From Hymenobacter lucidus (GTDB lineage Bacteria > Bacteroidota > Bacteroidia > Cytophagales > Hymenobacteraceae): a DNA stretch of 64,000 bases. The stretch is from the NCBI RefSeq assembly GCF_020447265.1, contig NZ_JAJADR010000002.1, forward strand, positions 620,001 to 684,000, written 5' to 3'. Positions 34,633-43,058 of this stretch are shown one piece after another. Position 1 is the stretch's first letter, and every line of letters starts with the position of its first letter. Both the position numbers and the translations under genes were made by a program. Under the pieces are notes generated by a model. That model was not told the DNA's origin and did not search any database. It saw nothing but the letters and a program-made list of their open reading frames with translations.

Positions 34633-35637
34633 ATGCGTATTTCCTGGCCTTCAACCAGCATAGTGAAAACTGGTGTATTGAGTCTGCTATTGAGCCTGCC
34701 AGCCCTTGGCCTGGCCCAGCAGCCGGCCCCCAACACGATTCTGTTCGTGGGCAACAGCTTTTTCCACGCCCGCTACGACCCGGCCTTTAGCTACAACGCC
34801 GCCAACATCACAATTGAAAAGGTGGGAAAGCAGAAAATTGGCCCCTGGGGTGGTATTCCTGGCATTTTCAAGCAGTTTACCGAGCAGGCCGGCCTGCGCT
34901 ACGACGTGCATTTTGAGTGCATCAACGGCGAATCCCTGAAAATGCACTACGACAGCGCCCTCTACATCATCGGGCAGCCGCGCTGGCACACAGTGGTGCT
35001 GCAGGAGCACAGCATGTGGCCGCTGCCGACGGCGCGCAAGGGCAAGCCCGCCGTGTTTCGCGACTACGCCACCCGCCTCGAACAGGCCGTGCACCAGGCC
35101 AACCCCGCTGCCCGGCTCTACTTCTACCAAACCTGGGCCCGCGCCGACCAGACTTACCCGCCCAACCAGGCCTATTCCGGTCTGCCCATCGACTCGATGG
35201 CCCAGGACCTGCACCGCGGCTACTACCAGGCAGCGCGGCAAAATGGCCGTTTCGCGGGCGTGGCCCCGGCCGGCGACGCCTGGCTGCGGGCCATTGAGGC
35301 GGGCGTGGCCCTGCGCAACCCCTACGCGCCCGAGGCCGATAAAGTCGATTTGTGGGGCCCCGACCACTACCACCCTAGCACCTGGGGCGCCTACCTGAAT
35401 GCCTGCGTGTTGCTGGGCGAAATAACCGGCTACGACCCGCGCCGGCTGGGCCCAGCCGAGCAGGCCGCCGCCGCGCTGGGCATTGCCCCGGCCGAGGCCA
35501 GTAGCCTGCAGCGCATTGCCGCCGAGCAGGTGCTGGCCGCCCGGCCCACTGCCTTTACGCCCGCTGCCACCAAGCATAAAACTCCCCGGCCAGCCAGGTC
35601 GAAACGGCGGCAAAAGCAGGCTACTAGTAGTCGCTGA
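34633..35637 (+). CDS. Secreted SGNH-hydrolase-like protein
   Basis: 334 residues. After a signal peptide (about 1-29, cleaved near LGLAQQ) block I is ILFVGNSFFHARYDP (with GNS as the GDS-like nucleophile), then VLQEHSMWPLPT (block III-like), and WGPDHYHPSTWGAYLNACVL carries the D-x2-H catalytic pair. This is the SGNH esterase fold, acting on esters of lipids or polysaccharides outside the cytoplasm. The C-terminus is basic (HKTPRPARSKRRQKQATSS), as in other secreted proteins of this window. No substrate clue. Confidence 0.8.
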   Translation: MRISWPSTSIVKTGVLSLLLSLPALGLAQQPAPNTILFVGNSFFHARYDPAFSYNAANITIEKVGKQKIGPWGGIPGIFKQFTEQAGLRYDVHFECINGESLKMHYDSALYIIGQPRWHTVVLQEHSMWPLPTARKGKPAVFRDYATRLEQAVHQANPAARLYFYQTWARADQTYPPNQAYSGLPIDSMAQDLHRGYYQAARQNGRFAGVAPAGDAWLRAIEAGVALRNPYAPEADKVDLWGPDHYHPSTWGAYLNACVLLGEITGYDPRRLGPAEQAAAALGIAPAEASSLQRIAAEQVLAARPTAFTPAATKHKTPRPARSKRRQKQATSSR

Positions 35638-35719
35638 CACCACCCAAACAGACAAACGGCGCGCTTTTTTGAGTATACTAGCCGTCTGCTATTCTTAGTT
35701 AGAACCGCTTACCCCGCGT

Positions 35720-36439
35720 ATGAAGCTCGATATCCTGATGATTGCCGCGCACCCCGACGATGCCGAAGTAGGCTGCGCGGGCACCCTGATGAAGCACGTA
35801 GCCAAGGGCCGGCGCGTGGGCGTGGTCGACCTGACGCGGGGGGAGCTGGGCACCCGCGGCTCGGCCGAGCTGCGCGATGTGGAAGCCGCCGACTCGGCCC
35901 GTATCATGGGCCTGCACGTGCGCGAAAATCTGCGGATGCGCGACGGATTCTTTCTCAACGACGAGGCGCACCAGCTGCAGGTTATTCAAGTAATCCGCCG
36001 GTTTCGGCCCTCCATTATCCTGACTAATCCCAACGTGGACCGCCACCCCGACCACGGCCGGGCCGCCAACCTGGTGCACGACGCGGCGTTTCTGTCGGGC
36101 CTGCCCAAGATTGAAACCCAGTGGCAGGGCCAGCCTCAGCCCGCGTGGCGGCCCGATTTGATGCTGCAGGTAATTCACAACACCTACGTGAAGCCCGACA
36201 TCGTGGTGGACATTACTGAGTATTGGGAGCGGAAGCTGGAGGCCGTTACGGCGTTTAAAAGCCAGTTTTATCACCCCGATTACGACGATCCGACCTCGAC
36301 CTACATTTCCTCGCCCGACTTCCTGAAGATACTCGAGGGCCAGGCCCGCGACTGTGGCAAGTACATCAACGTGGCCTTTGCCGAGGGCTTCACCTGCCGC
36401 CGCCTGCTGGGCGTCGACGACCTGTTTCAGCTACGCTAG
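35720..36439 (+). CDS. bshB1: Bacillithiol biosynthesis deacetylase BshB1
   Basis: 239 residues of the zinc LmbE/PIG-L deacetylase fold. The metal site is MIAAHPDDAEVGCAGTL (7-23; AHPDD plus a later His), with VDLTRGELGTRGS (36-48), LTNPNVDRHPDHGRAANLV (about 100-118) and YVKPDIVVDITEYWERKLEA (about 154-173). All are typical of BshB1, which deacetylates GlcNAc-malate to GlcN-malate in bacillithiol synthesis. bshA and bshC are not in the window. The gene is followed by speD after 82 bp on the same strand, so it may head the polyamine-type operon, though the gap leaves room for a second promoter. Confidence 0.92.
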   Translation: MKLDILMIAAHPDDAEVGCAGTLMKHVAKGRRVGVVDLTRGELGTRGSAELRDVEAADSARIMGLHVRENLRMRDGFFLNDEAHQLQVIQVIRRFRPSIILTNPNVDRHPDHGRAANLVHDAAFLSGLPKIETQWQGQPQPAWRPDLMLQVIHNTYVKPDIVVDITEYWERKLEAVTAFKSQFYHPDYDDPTSTYISSPDFLKILEGQARDCGKYINVAFAEGFTCRRLLGVDDLFQLR

Positions 36440-36521
36440 CGGCCGGCCGGTTGGGCGTGTGGCCGCGCCTGTGTACTATTGTAGCGGTTGCGCTATCCTG
36501 ATTTCACCTGTTCGCTACGGA

Positions 36522-36875
36522 ATGCATTCTTATACTCCCGGGCTTCATATTCTGGCCACCTTCCGGGCTTCGGCGGCTCTGCTGACGGATGCCACGGCCT
36601 GCCAGGCTTTTTTTGATCAGCAGATCAACCACTTACAGCTCGTAAAAGTGGGCGAAGTGTACCACACGTTTCCCAATGGCAGCTTTACGGCGGTGGTCGG
36701 CCTCACCGAGTCGCACCTGAGTATTCATACCTGGCCCGAGTTTGAGCAGGCGACCTTCGACGTGTTTCTGTCGAACTACCAGCGCGACAACTCGGCCACG
36801 GCCCGGCAGCTCTACACCGCCACGCTGCGCTTCTTCGAAGCCACCGAGCTGAGCAAAACCGAGGTGCAACGATGA
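36522..36875 (+). CDS. speD: S-adenosylmethionine decarboxylase proenzyme
   Basis: 117 residues from ATG 36522 (MHSYTPGLHILATFRASAAL). LTESHLSIHTWPEFEQATFD holds the Glu-Ser self-cleavage site, where Ser becomes the pyruvoyl cofactor, and the catalytic His. The product, decarboxylated SAM, gives the aminopropyl group for spermidine. Length fits the small bacterial class 1b enzyme. The stop overlaps the next start (ATGA). With the aminopropyltransferase at 38740 it forms a complete SAM-to-polyamine pair. A longer reading from 36354 would overlap bshB1 and is rejected. Confidence 0.9.
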   Translation: MHSYTPGLHILATFRASAALLTDATACQAFFDQQINHLQLVKVGEVYHTFPNGSFTAVVGLTESHLSIHTWPEFEQATFDVFLSNYQRDNSATARQLYTATLRFFEATELSKTEVQR

Positions 36876-38197
36876 GCGGGCTGGCCACAACGATGGAAGC
36901 CCGCTTGGCCTGCCCGGCCTGCCAGGAGCAGCTCACCTACTACGACGTGGTAAACAGCACGCACTTCGCCTGTCCGGCGTGCCATGTGCTGTTCAGCCAG
37001 CCTGCCCAGGGTCCGGCCCTGAAGGTGCGGCAGTTTCAGGATGTGCCGCGGCTGCCGCCCTGCCTGCCGCTGGGCAGCCTGGGCACCATGCCCGACGGCC
37101 TGCCCTACCGCGTGACGGGCTACATGCTGCGCAAAGAGAAAAGCTCGCCGGCCCGCTGGCAGGAGTTTATGCTCTTCAACCCCACCGCCGGCTACGCCCA
37201 GCTGGCCCTCTACGAAGGCCATTGGACGTTTATCAAACCCGCCGCCGAGCTGCGCTCCAAGCAGCAGGAGCCCCAGAGCAAAACCCGCACGCAACGCTAC
37301 GTGTTGGACAACGACATTGCCTACGCTCTTTATAATAAGTACCAGCCCCGTATTCTGTACGCCCGCGGCGAGTTCGATTGGAATATTCTGGACGACGAGC
37401 GGCTGAATGTGTTCGAATACGTGGCCCCACCCCACATGCTGGTGCAGGAAACGGGCATGGGCCAACAGCCCCAGTGGTACCGGGCCGAGCACATCGAGCC
37501 GGCCGCCGTGGCCCGGGCCTTTGGCGTAGCCATATCGCAGCTGCCCGACCGCGACACTGTGGGGGCCATTCAGCCCGCGCCGGGCGGCGACTCGTGGCCG
37601 GCGGTGCGGCGGTTCACCCTGCTGCTGCTGGGCCTGCTGGTGCTCACCGAAATCGTGCTGGCCTCGCTGCGGCCCTCGCGGCAGCTGCTCAGTCAGCACT
37701 TCGTGAGCGGGGCAAGCCAGGCGCTGCCCTCCTTCCGCCCCGATTCAACCGAAAAAGTGCTGGTATCGTCGCCGTTTGAGATTACCGAGCCTTCCACGGT
37801 GCTGGACATTAACCTGCGGGCCGAAATTGACAACAGCTGGCTGGAGCTGCCGGTAAGCCTGGTAAACGAGCAAACCGGGCAGGGCTTCGAATTCACTAAG
37901 AATATGGAGTACTACCACGGCGTCGAAAGCGGGGAAAGCTGGTCGGAAGGCAGCGTGCAGGCTGATGCCACCCTGACCAAAATACCCGCCGGCCGCTACC
38001 ACCTGAACCTGTACCCGGTATCGGAAAACAACCGGCCCGTAGGATTCTCGCTCACCGTAACCGAGAATTCGTGGCAGCCCGGCAACTTCTTTCTGTTTGG
38101 GCTGGCCCTACTCGTGTACCCCGGCCTGCTCTACTGGCGGCGCTACAACCACGAGCAAGCCCGCTGGGCACAAAGCAACTACGGCCCACTCACCTAA
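36872..38197 (+). CDS. DUF4178-domain membrane protein with N-terminal zinc ribbon
   Basis: 441 residues. Two CxxC pairs (CPACQEQ and FACPACHVLF, about 14-40) make a zinc-ribbon. The DUF4178 part has LPYRVTGYMLRKEKSSPARW and QEFMLFNPTAGYAQLALYEG, then HWTFIKP (about 75-130). One membrane helix (FTLLLLGLLVLTEIVLASL, about 248-266), an extracytoplasmic beta-rich region and a last helix (LFGLALLVYPGLLYW) follow. Function is unknown. DUF4178 genes recur beside speD, DUF350 and aminopropyltransferase genes in other bacteria, as I recall. It overlaps speD by 4 bp and precedes the next gene by 15 bp. Confidence 0.8.
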   Translation: MSGLATTMEARLACPACQEQLTYYDVVNSTHFACPACHVLFSQPAQGPALKVRQFQDVPRLPPCLPLGSLGTMPDGLPYRVTGYMLRKEKSSPARWQEFMLFNPTAGYAQLALYEGHWTFIKPAAELRSKQQEPQSKTRTQRYVLDNDIAYALYNKYQPRILYARGEFDWNILDDERLNVFEYVAPPHMLVQETGMGQQPQWYRAEHIEPAAVARAFGVAISQLPDRDTVGAIQPAPGGDSWPAVRRFTLLLLGLLVLTEIVLASLRPSRQLLSQHFVSGASQALPSFRPDSTEKVLVSSPFEITEPSTVLDINLRAEIDNSWLELPVSLVNEQTGQGFEFTKNMEYYHGVESGESWSEGSVQADATLTKIPAGRYHLNLYPVSENNRPVGFSLTVTENSWQPGNFFLFGLALLVYPGLLYWRRYNHEQARWAQSNYGPLT

Positions 38198-38212
38198 CCC
38201 CGCCGCCCGAGT

Positions 38213-38407
38213 ATGAACCTTCCCGACCTCTCTAAAATCCGAGTGTATGCTGCCCTGGCGCTGCTGGCCTTTGGCGGCTACGTGTGGGCCGGCCTGCACG
38301 GCCTAGCCTTCCTCGGCGACGACAACGAATCCACGGAAAACATCAACGGCACCGGCGGCACCTCCGGCGGCAGCCACGGCGGCCGGGCCACTTACTTTCA
38401 CAAATAG
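38213..38407 (+). CDS. Small single-pass membrane protein with Gly/Ser-rich tail
   Basis: 64 residues (MNLPDLSKIRVYAALALLAF). One helix (about 10-30) is followed by an acidic and then glycine/serine-rich stretch (GTGGTSGGSHGGRATYFHK). No family recognised. Its place 15 bp after the DUF4178 gene and before DUF350 argues that it is real and part of the operon. Confidence 0.65.
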   Translation: MNLPDLSKIRVYAALALLAFGGYVWAGLHGLAFLGDDNESTENINGTGGTSGGSHGGRATYFHK

Positions 38408-38528
38408 GTGAAGTTGTAAAGGGTGAAGTTGTGAGCTGCTTGCCCCAAGCTCTGGCTGCGCAACGGCCTCCGGCCGCACCATAAGCCCACAATTTCACCT
38501 TTCACAACTTCACTCTTCGCAACTTCAC
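38408..38528. repeat. Head-to-head inverted repeat inside the operon
   Basis: The left arm (38408-38435) repeats GTGAAGTTGT in two near-identical units. The right arm (38488-38528) is the approximate reverse complement, ending TCGCAACTTCAC. GC-rich sequence lies between. It separates two operon genes and ends 3 bp before the DUF350 ATG. The layout matches the AT-rich element at 162-257, although the sequence differs. Confidence 0.6.
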
Positions 38529-38531
38529 TAT

Positions 38532-38747
38532 ATGGAATATCTCAACCTCAAGCTGATTACGGCCTCCATCGTGTACTCCGTTATTGGCATCCTGATTCTG
38601 GTTATCAGCTTCGTCATCATCGACAAGCTCACGCCCAAAACGCTCTGGAAGGAAATCGTGGACGAGCACAACAACGCCTTGGCCATCGTGGCGGCGGCCT
38701 TTATGTTGTCGGTAGCCCTTATTATCAGCGCGGCCATTCATGGGTAA
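38532..38747 (+). CDS. DUF350 membrane protein
   Basis: 71 residues with two membrane helices (LITASIVYSVIGILILVISF and AIVAAAFMLSVALIISAAIH) around a loop with LTPKTLWKEIVDEHNNALAI. This is the short DUF350 (YjfL-like) unit. Longer family members have two such halves. The function is unknown, though neighbours in many genomes include polyamine and membrane-stress genes. The last 8 bp overlap the aminopropyltransferase gene. Confidence 0.82.
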   Translation: MEYLNLKLITASIVYSVIGILILVISFVIIDKLTPKTLWKEIVDEHNNALAIVAAAFMLSVALIISAAIHG

Positions 38748-40308
38748 CGAGCCGGTGCTGCCCCCACCCGCCCGGGGCCGCCGCGCCGCCGCTACCAGTG
38801 CCGACCACCTGCCGGCGCTGCTGCTGGGCTCGGTATTCGTTATTGCCACCTGCGGGCTGATTTACGAGCTGATTGCCGGCACGCTGGCCTCCTACCTGCT
38901 CGGCGACTCGGTGACGCAGTTTTCCACCATCATCGGGGCCTACCTGTTTTCGATGGGCATCGGCTCCTGGCTGTCGCGCTACCTCGATGGGGCCCTGCTG
39001 AAGTGGTTTATCCGGCTCGAAATTCTAGTGGGGCTGGTCGGCGGTTTTTCGGCGCCGCTGCTCTTCGTGCTCTTCGAGTACGTCAGTTCCTTCCGCCTGA
39101 TTCTGTATTCCCTGGTGGGGCTCACCGGCATTCTGGTGGGCCTGGAAATACCGCTGCTGATGCGGATTCTGGAAAACCGCTACGAGTTCAAGGACCTGGT
39201 TTCGCGCGTATTTACCTTCGACTACATCGGGGCGCTGCTGGCTTCGCTTATCTTTCCGCTGGTGCTGGTGCCGCAGCTGGGCCTGATTCGCACGTCCCTG
39301 TTTTTCGGGGCCCTGAACGTGGTAGTAGCCGCCGTGGCGCTCTACCGCTTTCCTGAAACCCGCCCCTACCGGCGCAGCTTCTCGGGTATCATGGTGGTGG
39401 CCCTGGTGCTGCTGGCCGTGGGGTTTGGCTACGCCGAGCGCATCATGAGCTACACCGAAACCCTGGCGTTTCAGGACCAGGTGATTTACAGCAAAAGCAC
39501 TGTTTACCAGCGCATTGTGCTTACTCGTAATAATAGGGAGTTGCGCCTGTTCCTCAACGGCAACCTGCAGTTCAGCTCGGCCGATGAGTACCGCTACCAC
39601 GAGGCCCTGGTGCACCCCGCCATGCAGGCCCTGCCTCGGGCAAAGCGTGTGCTGGTGCTGGGCGGCGGCGACGGGCTGGCCGTGCGCGAGCTGCTGAAAT
39701 ATCCGCAGCTGGAGAGCATCCGCCTCGTCGACCTCGACGCGGGCATGACGGCGCTGTTTCAGCACAATGCCATGCTGCTGGCCCTCAACAAGGGAGCCTT
39801 ACTCTCGCCGAAAGTGCAGGTTATCAACGGCGACGCCTACCAGTGGGTGCGCCGCGACACAACCCGCTACGACTTGCTGGTCATCGACTTTCCCGATCCT
39901 TCTAACTACTCCATCGGCAAGCTCTACAGCACTTCGTTTTACCGGGAGCTCGATAAGCTGTTGGCCCCGAATGGGCTGATGGTGGTGCAAAGCACCTCGC
40001 CCTACGTGGCCCAAAAATCGTTTTGGTGCATTAGCCACACGCTGCAGGCCGCCGGGTTTCACACCATTCCCTACCACACCTACGTGCCTTCCTTCGGCGA
40101 GTGGGGCTACGTGCTGGCCGGCCGCAACGGCCACTGGCGCGGCGACGGCCCCCTGCCCGCGGGCCTGCGCTACCTCACGCCCGGCACCCTGAAGGAAATG
40201 CTGCACTTCCCGCCCGATATGGCCGAAGTTCCCACCGAAATCAACCAGCTCAATAACCAGGTGCTGGTGCGCTATTTCGAGGACGACTGGGGGCCCTACA
40301 CCCACTAG
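38740..40308 (+). CDS. speE: Membrane-fused polyamine aminopropyltransferase
   Basis: 522 residues. The N-terminal half (about 22-235) has roughly seven membrane helices (LLGSVFVIATCGLIYELIAG first). The C-terminal half is a spermidine-synthase-like domain with DEYRYHEALVHPAM (about 286-299), the SAM loop RVLVLGGGDGLAVRELL (about 306-322) and LLVIDFPDPSNYSIGKLY (about 381-398), where the canonical DSSDPxGP loop is replaced by DFPDPSNY. It should transfer aminopropyl groups from decarboxylated SAM at the membrane, but the altered loop leaves the acceptor open. It overlaps DUF350 by 8 bp and is 2 bp before the FAD gene. Confidence 0.85.
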   Translation: MGNEPVLPPPARGRRAAATSADHLPALLLGSVFVIATCGLIYELIAGTLASYLLGDSVTQFSTIIGAYLFSMGIGSWLSRYLDGALLKWFIRLEILVGLVGGFSAPLLFVLFEYVSSFRLILYSLVGLTGILVGLEIPLLMRILENRYEFKDLVSRVFTFDYIGALLASLIFPLVLVPQLGLIRTSLFFGALNVVVAAVALYRFPETRPYRRSFSGIMVVALVLLAVGFGYAERIMSYTETLAFQDQVIYSKSTVYQRIVLTRNNRELRLFLNGNLQFSSADEYRYHEALVHPAMQALPRAKRVLVLGGGDGLAVRELLKYPQLESIRLVDLDAGMTALFQHNAMLLALNKGALLSPKVQVINGDAYQWVRRDTTRYDLLVIDFPDPSNYSIGKLYSTSFYRELDKLLAPNGLMVVQSTSPYVAQKSFWCISHTLQAAGFHTIPYHTYVPSFGEWGYVLAGRNGHWRGDGPLPAGLRYLTPGTLKEMLHFPPDMAEVPTEINQLNNQVLVRYFEDDWGPYTH

Positions 40309-40310
40309 CT

Positions 40311-41969
40311 ATGGCCGGCACCAACTTACCGCAATGCCCGTTTATGCCCGGCCGTCGCGCGTTCCTCGGCCGCACCGGCGCGGGCCTGGCCGGGCTGCTG
40401 CTCAGCCCCGGCCTGCTCGAATCGTGCGCGCCCGGCTCGGCGCGGGCGCACATTCGCGGCAGTTTGCGCGGGGCCAACCAAGCCACGGGCCACAAGCTCT
40501 GGAACCCGACGAAGCTGCCGGCGCCCAGTCGTACCATACAGACTGGCATTATCATCGTGGGCGGCGGCGTGGCGGGCTTATCGGCCAAGCGGTGGCTGGA
40601 GCGCCACGGCCGCCCCGACGTGCTGCTGCTGGAGCTCGATGAGCAGGTAGGCGGCAACTCGGCCGCCGGCCGCAATGGGGTGTCGGCCTACCCCTGGGGC
40701 GCCCACTACCTGCCCGTGCCCGACCCGCGCAACCACGAATTGCTGGAATTTCTGCGCGAAGCCGGCACCGTTACGGGCTTTGCCCCCGATGGCCAACCGA
40801 TTTACAACGAGTACCACCTCTGCCTCGACCCCGAGGAGCGCCTGCACATCAACGGCCACTGGCAAACCGGCCTTGTGCCCGAAATGGGCGTGCCCGCCGC
40901 CGACCGGCAGCAGATAGCCCGGTTTTTTGCCCTCATCGAGGAAATGCGCCAGGCCAAGGGCCAGGATGGGCTCGACGCCTTCGTGATTCCGCTGGACCAT
41001 TCTTCCACCGACGAGCAGTTTCGCCAACTCGACGCGCTGACTTTTGCCGACTACCTTACCGGCCAGGGCTTTACCTCACCTTACCTGCGCTGGTATCTCG
41101 ACTACTGCTGTAAGGACGACTACGGCACCACGGCGGCCCAAACCTCAGCCTGGGCGGGTATTCACTACTTCGCCGCGCGCAAAGGACAGGCCCACAACGC
41201 CACCAGCGCCGATGTGCTGACCTGGCCTCAGGGCAACGGATTCCTGGTGGAAAACCTGCGCCAACAGGCCGCAGAGGGCATCATGACGCACACGTTGGCC
41301 TACGCCGTGCACGAAACCCCGACCGGCGTGGAAGTGCTGGCCTACGATGCCGCCACCCACGAAACCCTGCGTATCACCGCGCCCCAGGTGCTGCTGGCCA
41401 CGCCGCAGTTCGTCACGCGCCGGCTGCTGAAGGATGTACCGGGCCTTATTCAGCCCCGGCAGCCGCTGCACCACACGCCCTGGGTGGTGGCCAACCTGAC
41501 CGTGGACGGCCTGCCCCAGGGGCCCGGCGCGCCCCTAAGCTGGGACAACGTGCTGTATGGCAGCCCTTCGGTGGGCTACGTGAATGCCAACCAGCAGGAA
41601 CTGCAGCTCGGCAACCAGCAGAAAGTCATTACCTACTACTGGCCCCTGACGGACGAAGCACCCGAAGCAGCCCGCCGCCGGGCCTACAAAACCACTTACG
41701 ACGAGTGGCTGCAACGCATTCTGGCCGAGCTGGAAAAGGCCCACACCGGCATTACAGCCCGGGTGCAGCAGGCCGATGTGTGGGTGTGGGGCCATGGCAT
41801 GGTAGCGCCCGCGCCCGGCACGCTCTGGCACGCCGAACGCCAGCAGATGGCGCTACCGCTGCGCAACAAGCTCTTTTTTGCCCACACGGACCTGAGCGGT
41901 ATGTCGATTTTCGAGGAAGGGTTTTACCAGGGCATCCGGGCAGCCCGGCAAATACTGAGCGGCGTATGA
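40311..41969 (+). CDS. Tat-exported FAD-dependent amine-oxidase-like protein
   Basis: 552 residues. The N-terminus GRRAFLGRTGAGLAGLLLSP followed by LLESCAPG is a twin-arginine signal with a possible lipobox cysteine at about 43. The FAD fold begins TIQTGIIIVGGGVAGLSAKR (about 75-94) with LLLELDEQVGGNS, and late motifs include WPQGNGFLVENLRQQA (about 305-320) and HTDLSGMSIFEEGFYQGIRA (about 525-544). The layout is that of flavin amine oxidases and related desaturases. Lying between speE and a membrane protein, it may oxidise a polyamine or a polyamine-modified lipid outside the cytoplasm. This role is inferred from context only. Confidence 0.8.
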   Translation: MAGTNLPQCPFMPGRRAFLGRTGAGLAGLLLSPGLLESCAPGSARAHIRGSLRGANQATGHKLWNPTKLPAPSRTIQTGIIIVGGGVAGLSAKRWLERHGRPDVLLLELDEQVGGNSAAGRNGVSAYPWGAHYLPVPDPRNHELLEFLREAGTVTGFAPDGQPIYNEYHLCLDPEERLHINGHWQTGLVPEMGVPAADRQQIARFFALIEEMRQAKGQDGLDAFVIPLDHSSTDEQFRQLDALTFADYLTGQGFTSPYLRWYLDYCCKDDYGTTAAQTSAWAGIHYFAARKGQAHNATSADVLTWPQGNGFLVENLRQQAAEGIMTHTLAYAVHETPTGVEVLAYDAATHETLRITAPQVLLATPQFVTRRLLKDVPGLIQPRQPLHHTPWVVANLTVDGLPQGPGAPLSWDNVLYGSPSVGYVNANQQELQLGNQQKVITYYWPLTDEAPEAARRRAYKTTYDEWLQRILAELEKAHTGITARVQQADVWVWGHGMVAPAPGTLWHAERQQMALPLRNKLFFAHTDLSGMSIFEEGFYQGIRAARQILSGV

Positions 41970-43027
41970 GCAAGCTGGCTGTAAGCAAGTCCCAGCCCTG
42001 GATTCGGTCGGCCGGCTTTGATGGGCTCTGGCTGTTGGCGCCGCCTTTTCTGGCACTGCTGGTGGTGCTGCTGCTGCCGGCCCGGTTTCAGGCCTCGGCC
42101 AGCATGCCGCTCTGGGGCTGGGTGGTGCTGGTGGTGCTCATTGATGTGGCCCACGTCTACAGCACCCTGTTCCGCACCTATTTCGACGCCGCGCGCCGCC
42201 GGGAGCAGCAGCGGCTGCTGTGGCTGGTGCCCTTGGGCTGCTACGCGGCGGGCGTGGCGCTGCACCAGCTGGGCGGCGGCCTCGTGTTCTGGCGGGTGCT
42301 GGCCTACCTGGCCGTATTTCACTTCATCCGGCAGCAATACGGCTTTCTGCGCCTGTATGCCCGCCACGAGCCGCCCCAGCCCGGCCGCTGGCTCGACACG
42401 GCCCTCATTTACTATGCCACGCTGTATCCGCTGCTCTACTGGCATTTCTCGGCGGCTCGCAACTTCAACTGGTTTATCGACGGCGACTTTGTGCAGCGCG
42501 ACTGGCCCATCGGCCGCGCGGTAGCCACGGTGCTCTACACGCTGCTTATCGGGTTGTATGTAGCCAAGGAAATTCGCCAGTGGCTGACAGTCCGCAGCTT
42601 CAACGCGCCCCGCAACCTGCTAATGGCCGGCACCTTGCTGTCCTGGTATTTCGGCATCGTGTACTTCAACGGCGACCTGGCCTTCACCTTGCTGAACGTA
42701 GTGTCGCATGGTATTCCGTATCTGGCTTTGATCTGGATTAGCCGGTCCATTTCGGCCCGCTCCCGCAAGGCTGGGCCCACATCCAGTCTGCAGAAGTACG
42801 GCGTGGCGGGATTTCTGGGGCTTCTTTTCGTGCTGGCCTACGTCGAGGAAGGGTTCTGGGACGGGCTGGTGTGGCGGGAGCACGGCACCGTGTTCGGCTG
42901 GTTTCAGCACCTGCCGCAAGTGAGCCAACCGACGCTGGTGGCCTGGCTGGTGCCGCTGCTCGCCCTTCCCCAGGCCACCCACTACGTGCTGGATGGCTTT
43001 ATCTGGCGCCGCCCCAAGAGCGCGTAG
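41966..43027 (+). CDS. Polytopic membrane protein with conserved-looking histidines
   Basis: 353 residues from ATG 41966, overlapping the FAD gene by 4 bp. About eight or nine hydrophobic helices. Histidines fall at helix ends: LIDVAHVYSTLFRTYFD, YLAVFHFIRQQYGFLRLYAR, NVVSHGIPYLALIW and ATHYVLDGFIWRR. This resembles the His pattern of membrane-bound di-iron or Brp/Blh-type enzymes, but I cannot assign a family. As last gene of the operon it is likely the partner of the FAD protein. No terminator is evident between it and the convergent gene that ends at 43059. Confidence 0.7.
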   Translation: MSKLAVSKSQPWIRSAGFDGLWLLAPPFLALLVVLLLPARFQASASMPLWGWVVLVVLIDVAHVYSTLFRTYFDAARRREQQRLLWLVPLGCYAAGVALHQLGGGLVFWRVLAYLAVFHFIRQQYGFLRLYARHEPPQPGRWLDTALIYYATLYPLLYWHFSAARNFNWFIDGDFVQRDWPIGRAVATVLYTLLIGLYVAKEIRQWLTVRSFNAPRNLLMAGTLLSWYFGIVYFNGDLAFTLLNVVSHGIPYLALIWISRSISARSRKAGPTSSLQKYGVAGFLGLLFVLAYVEEGFWDGLVWREHGTVFGWFQHLPQVSQPTLVAWLVPLLALPQATHYVLDGFIWRRPKSA

Positions 43028-43058
43028 CTACAGCTGTGCCAATCAGTGCCGCGCTGAG

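Noticed and set aside
36354-36521. N-terminal extension of speD
   Set aside because: It would overlap bshB1 coding sequence. The SpeD fold begins at the ATG at 36522.
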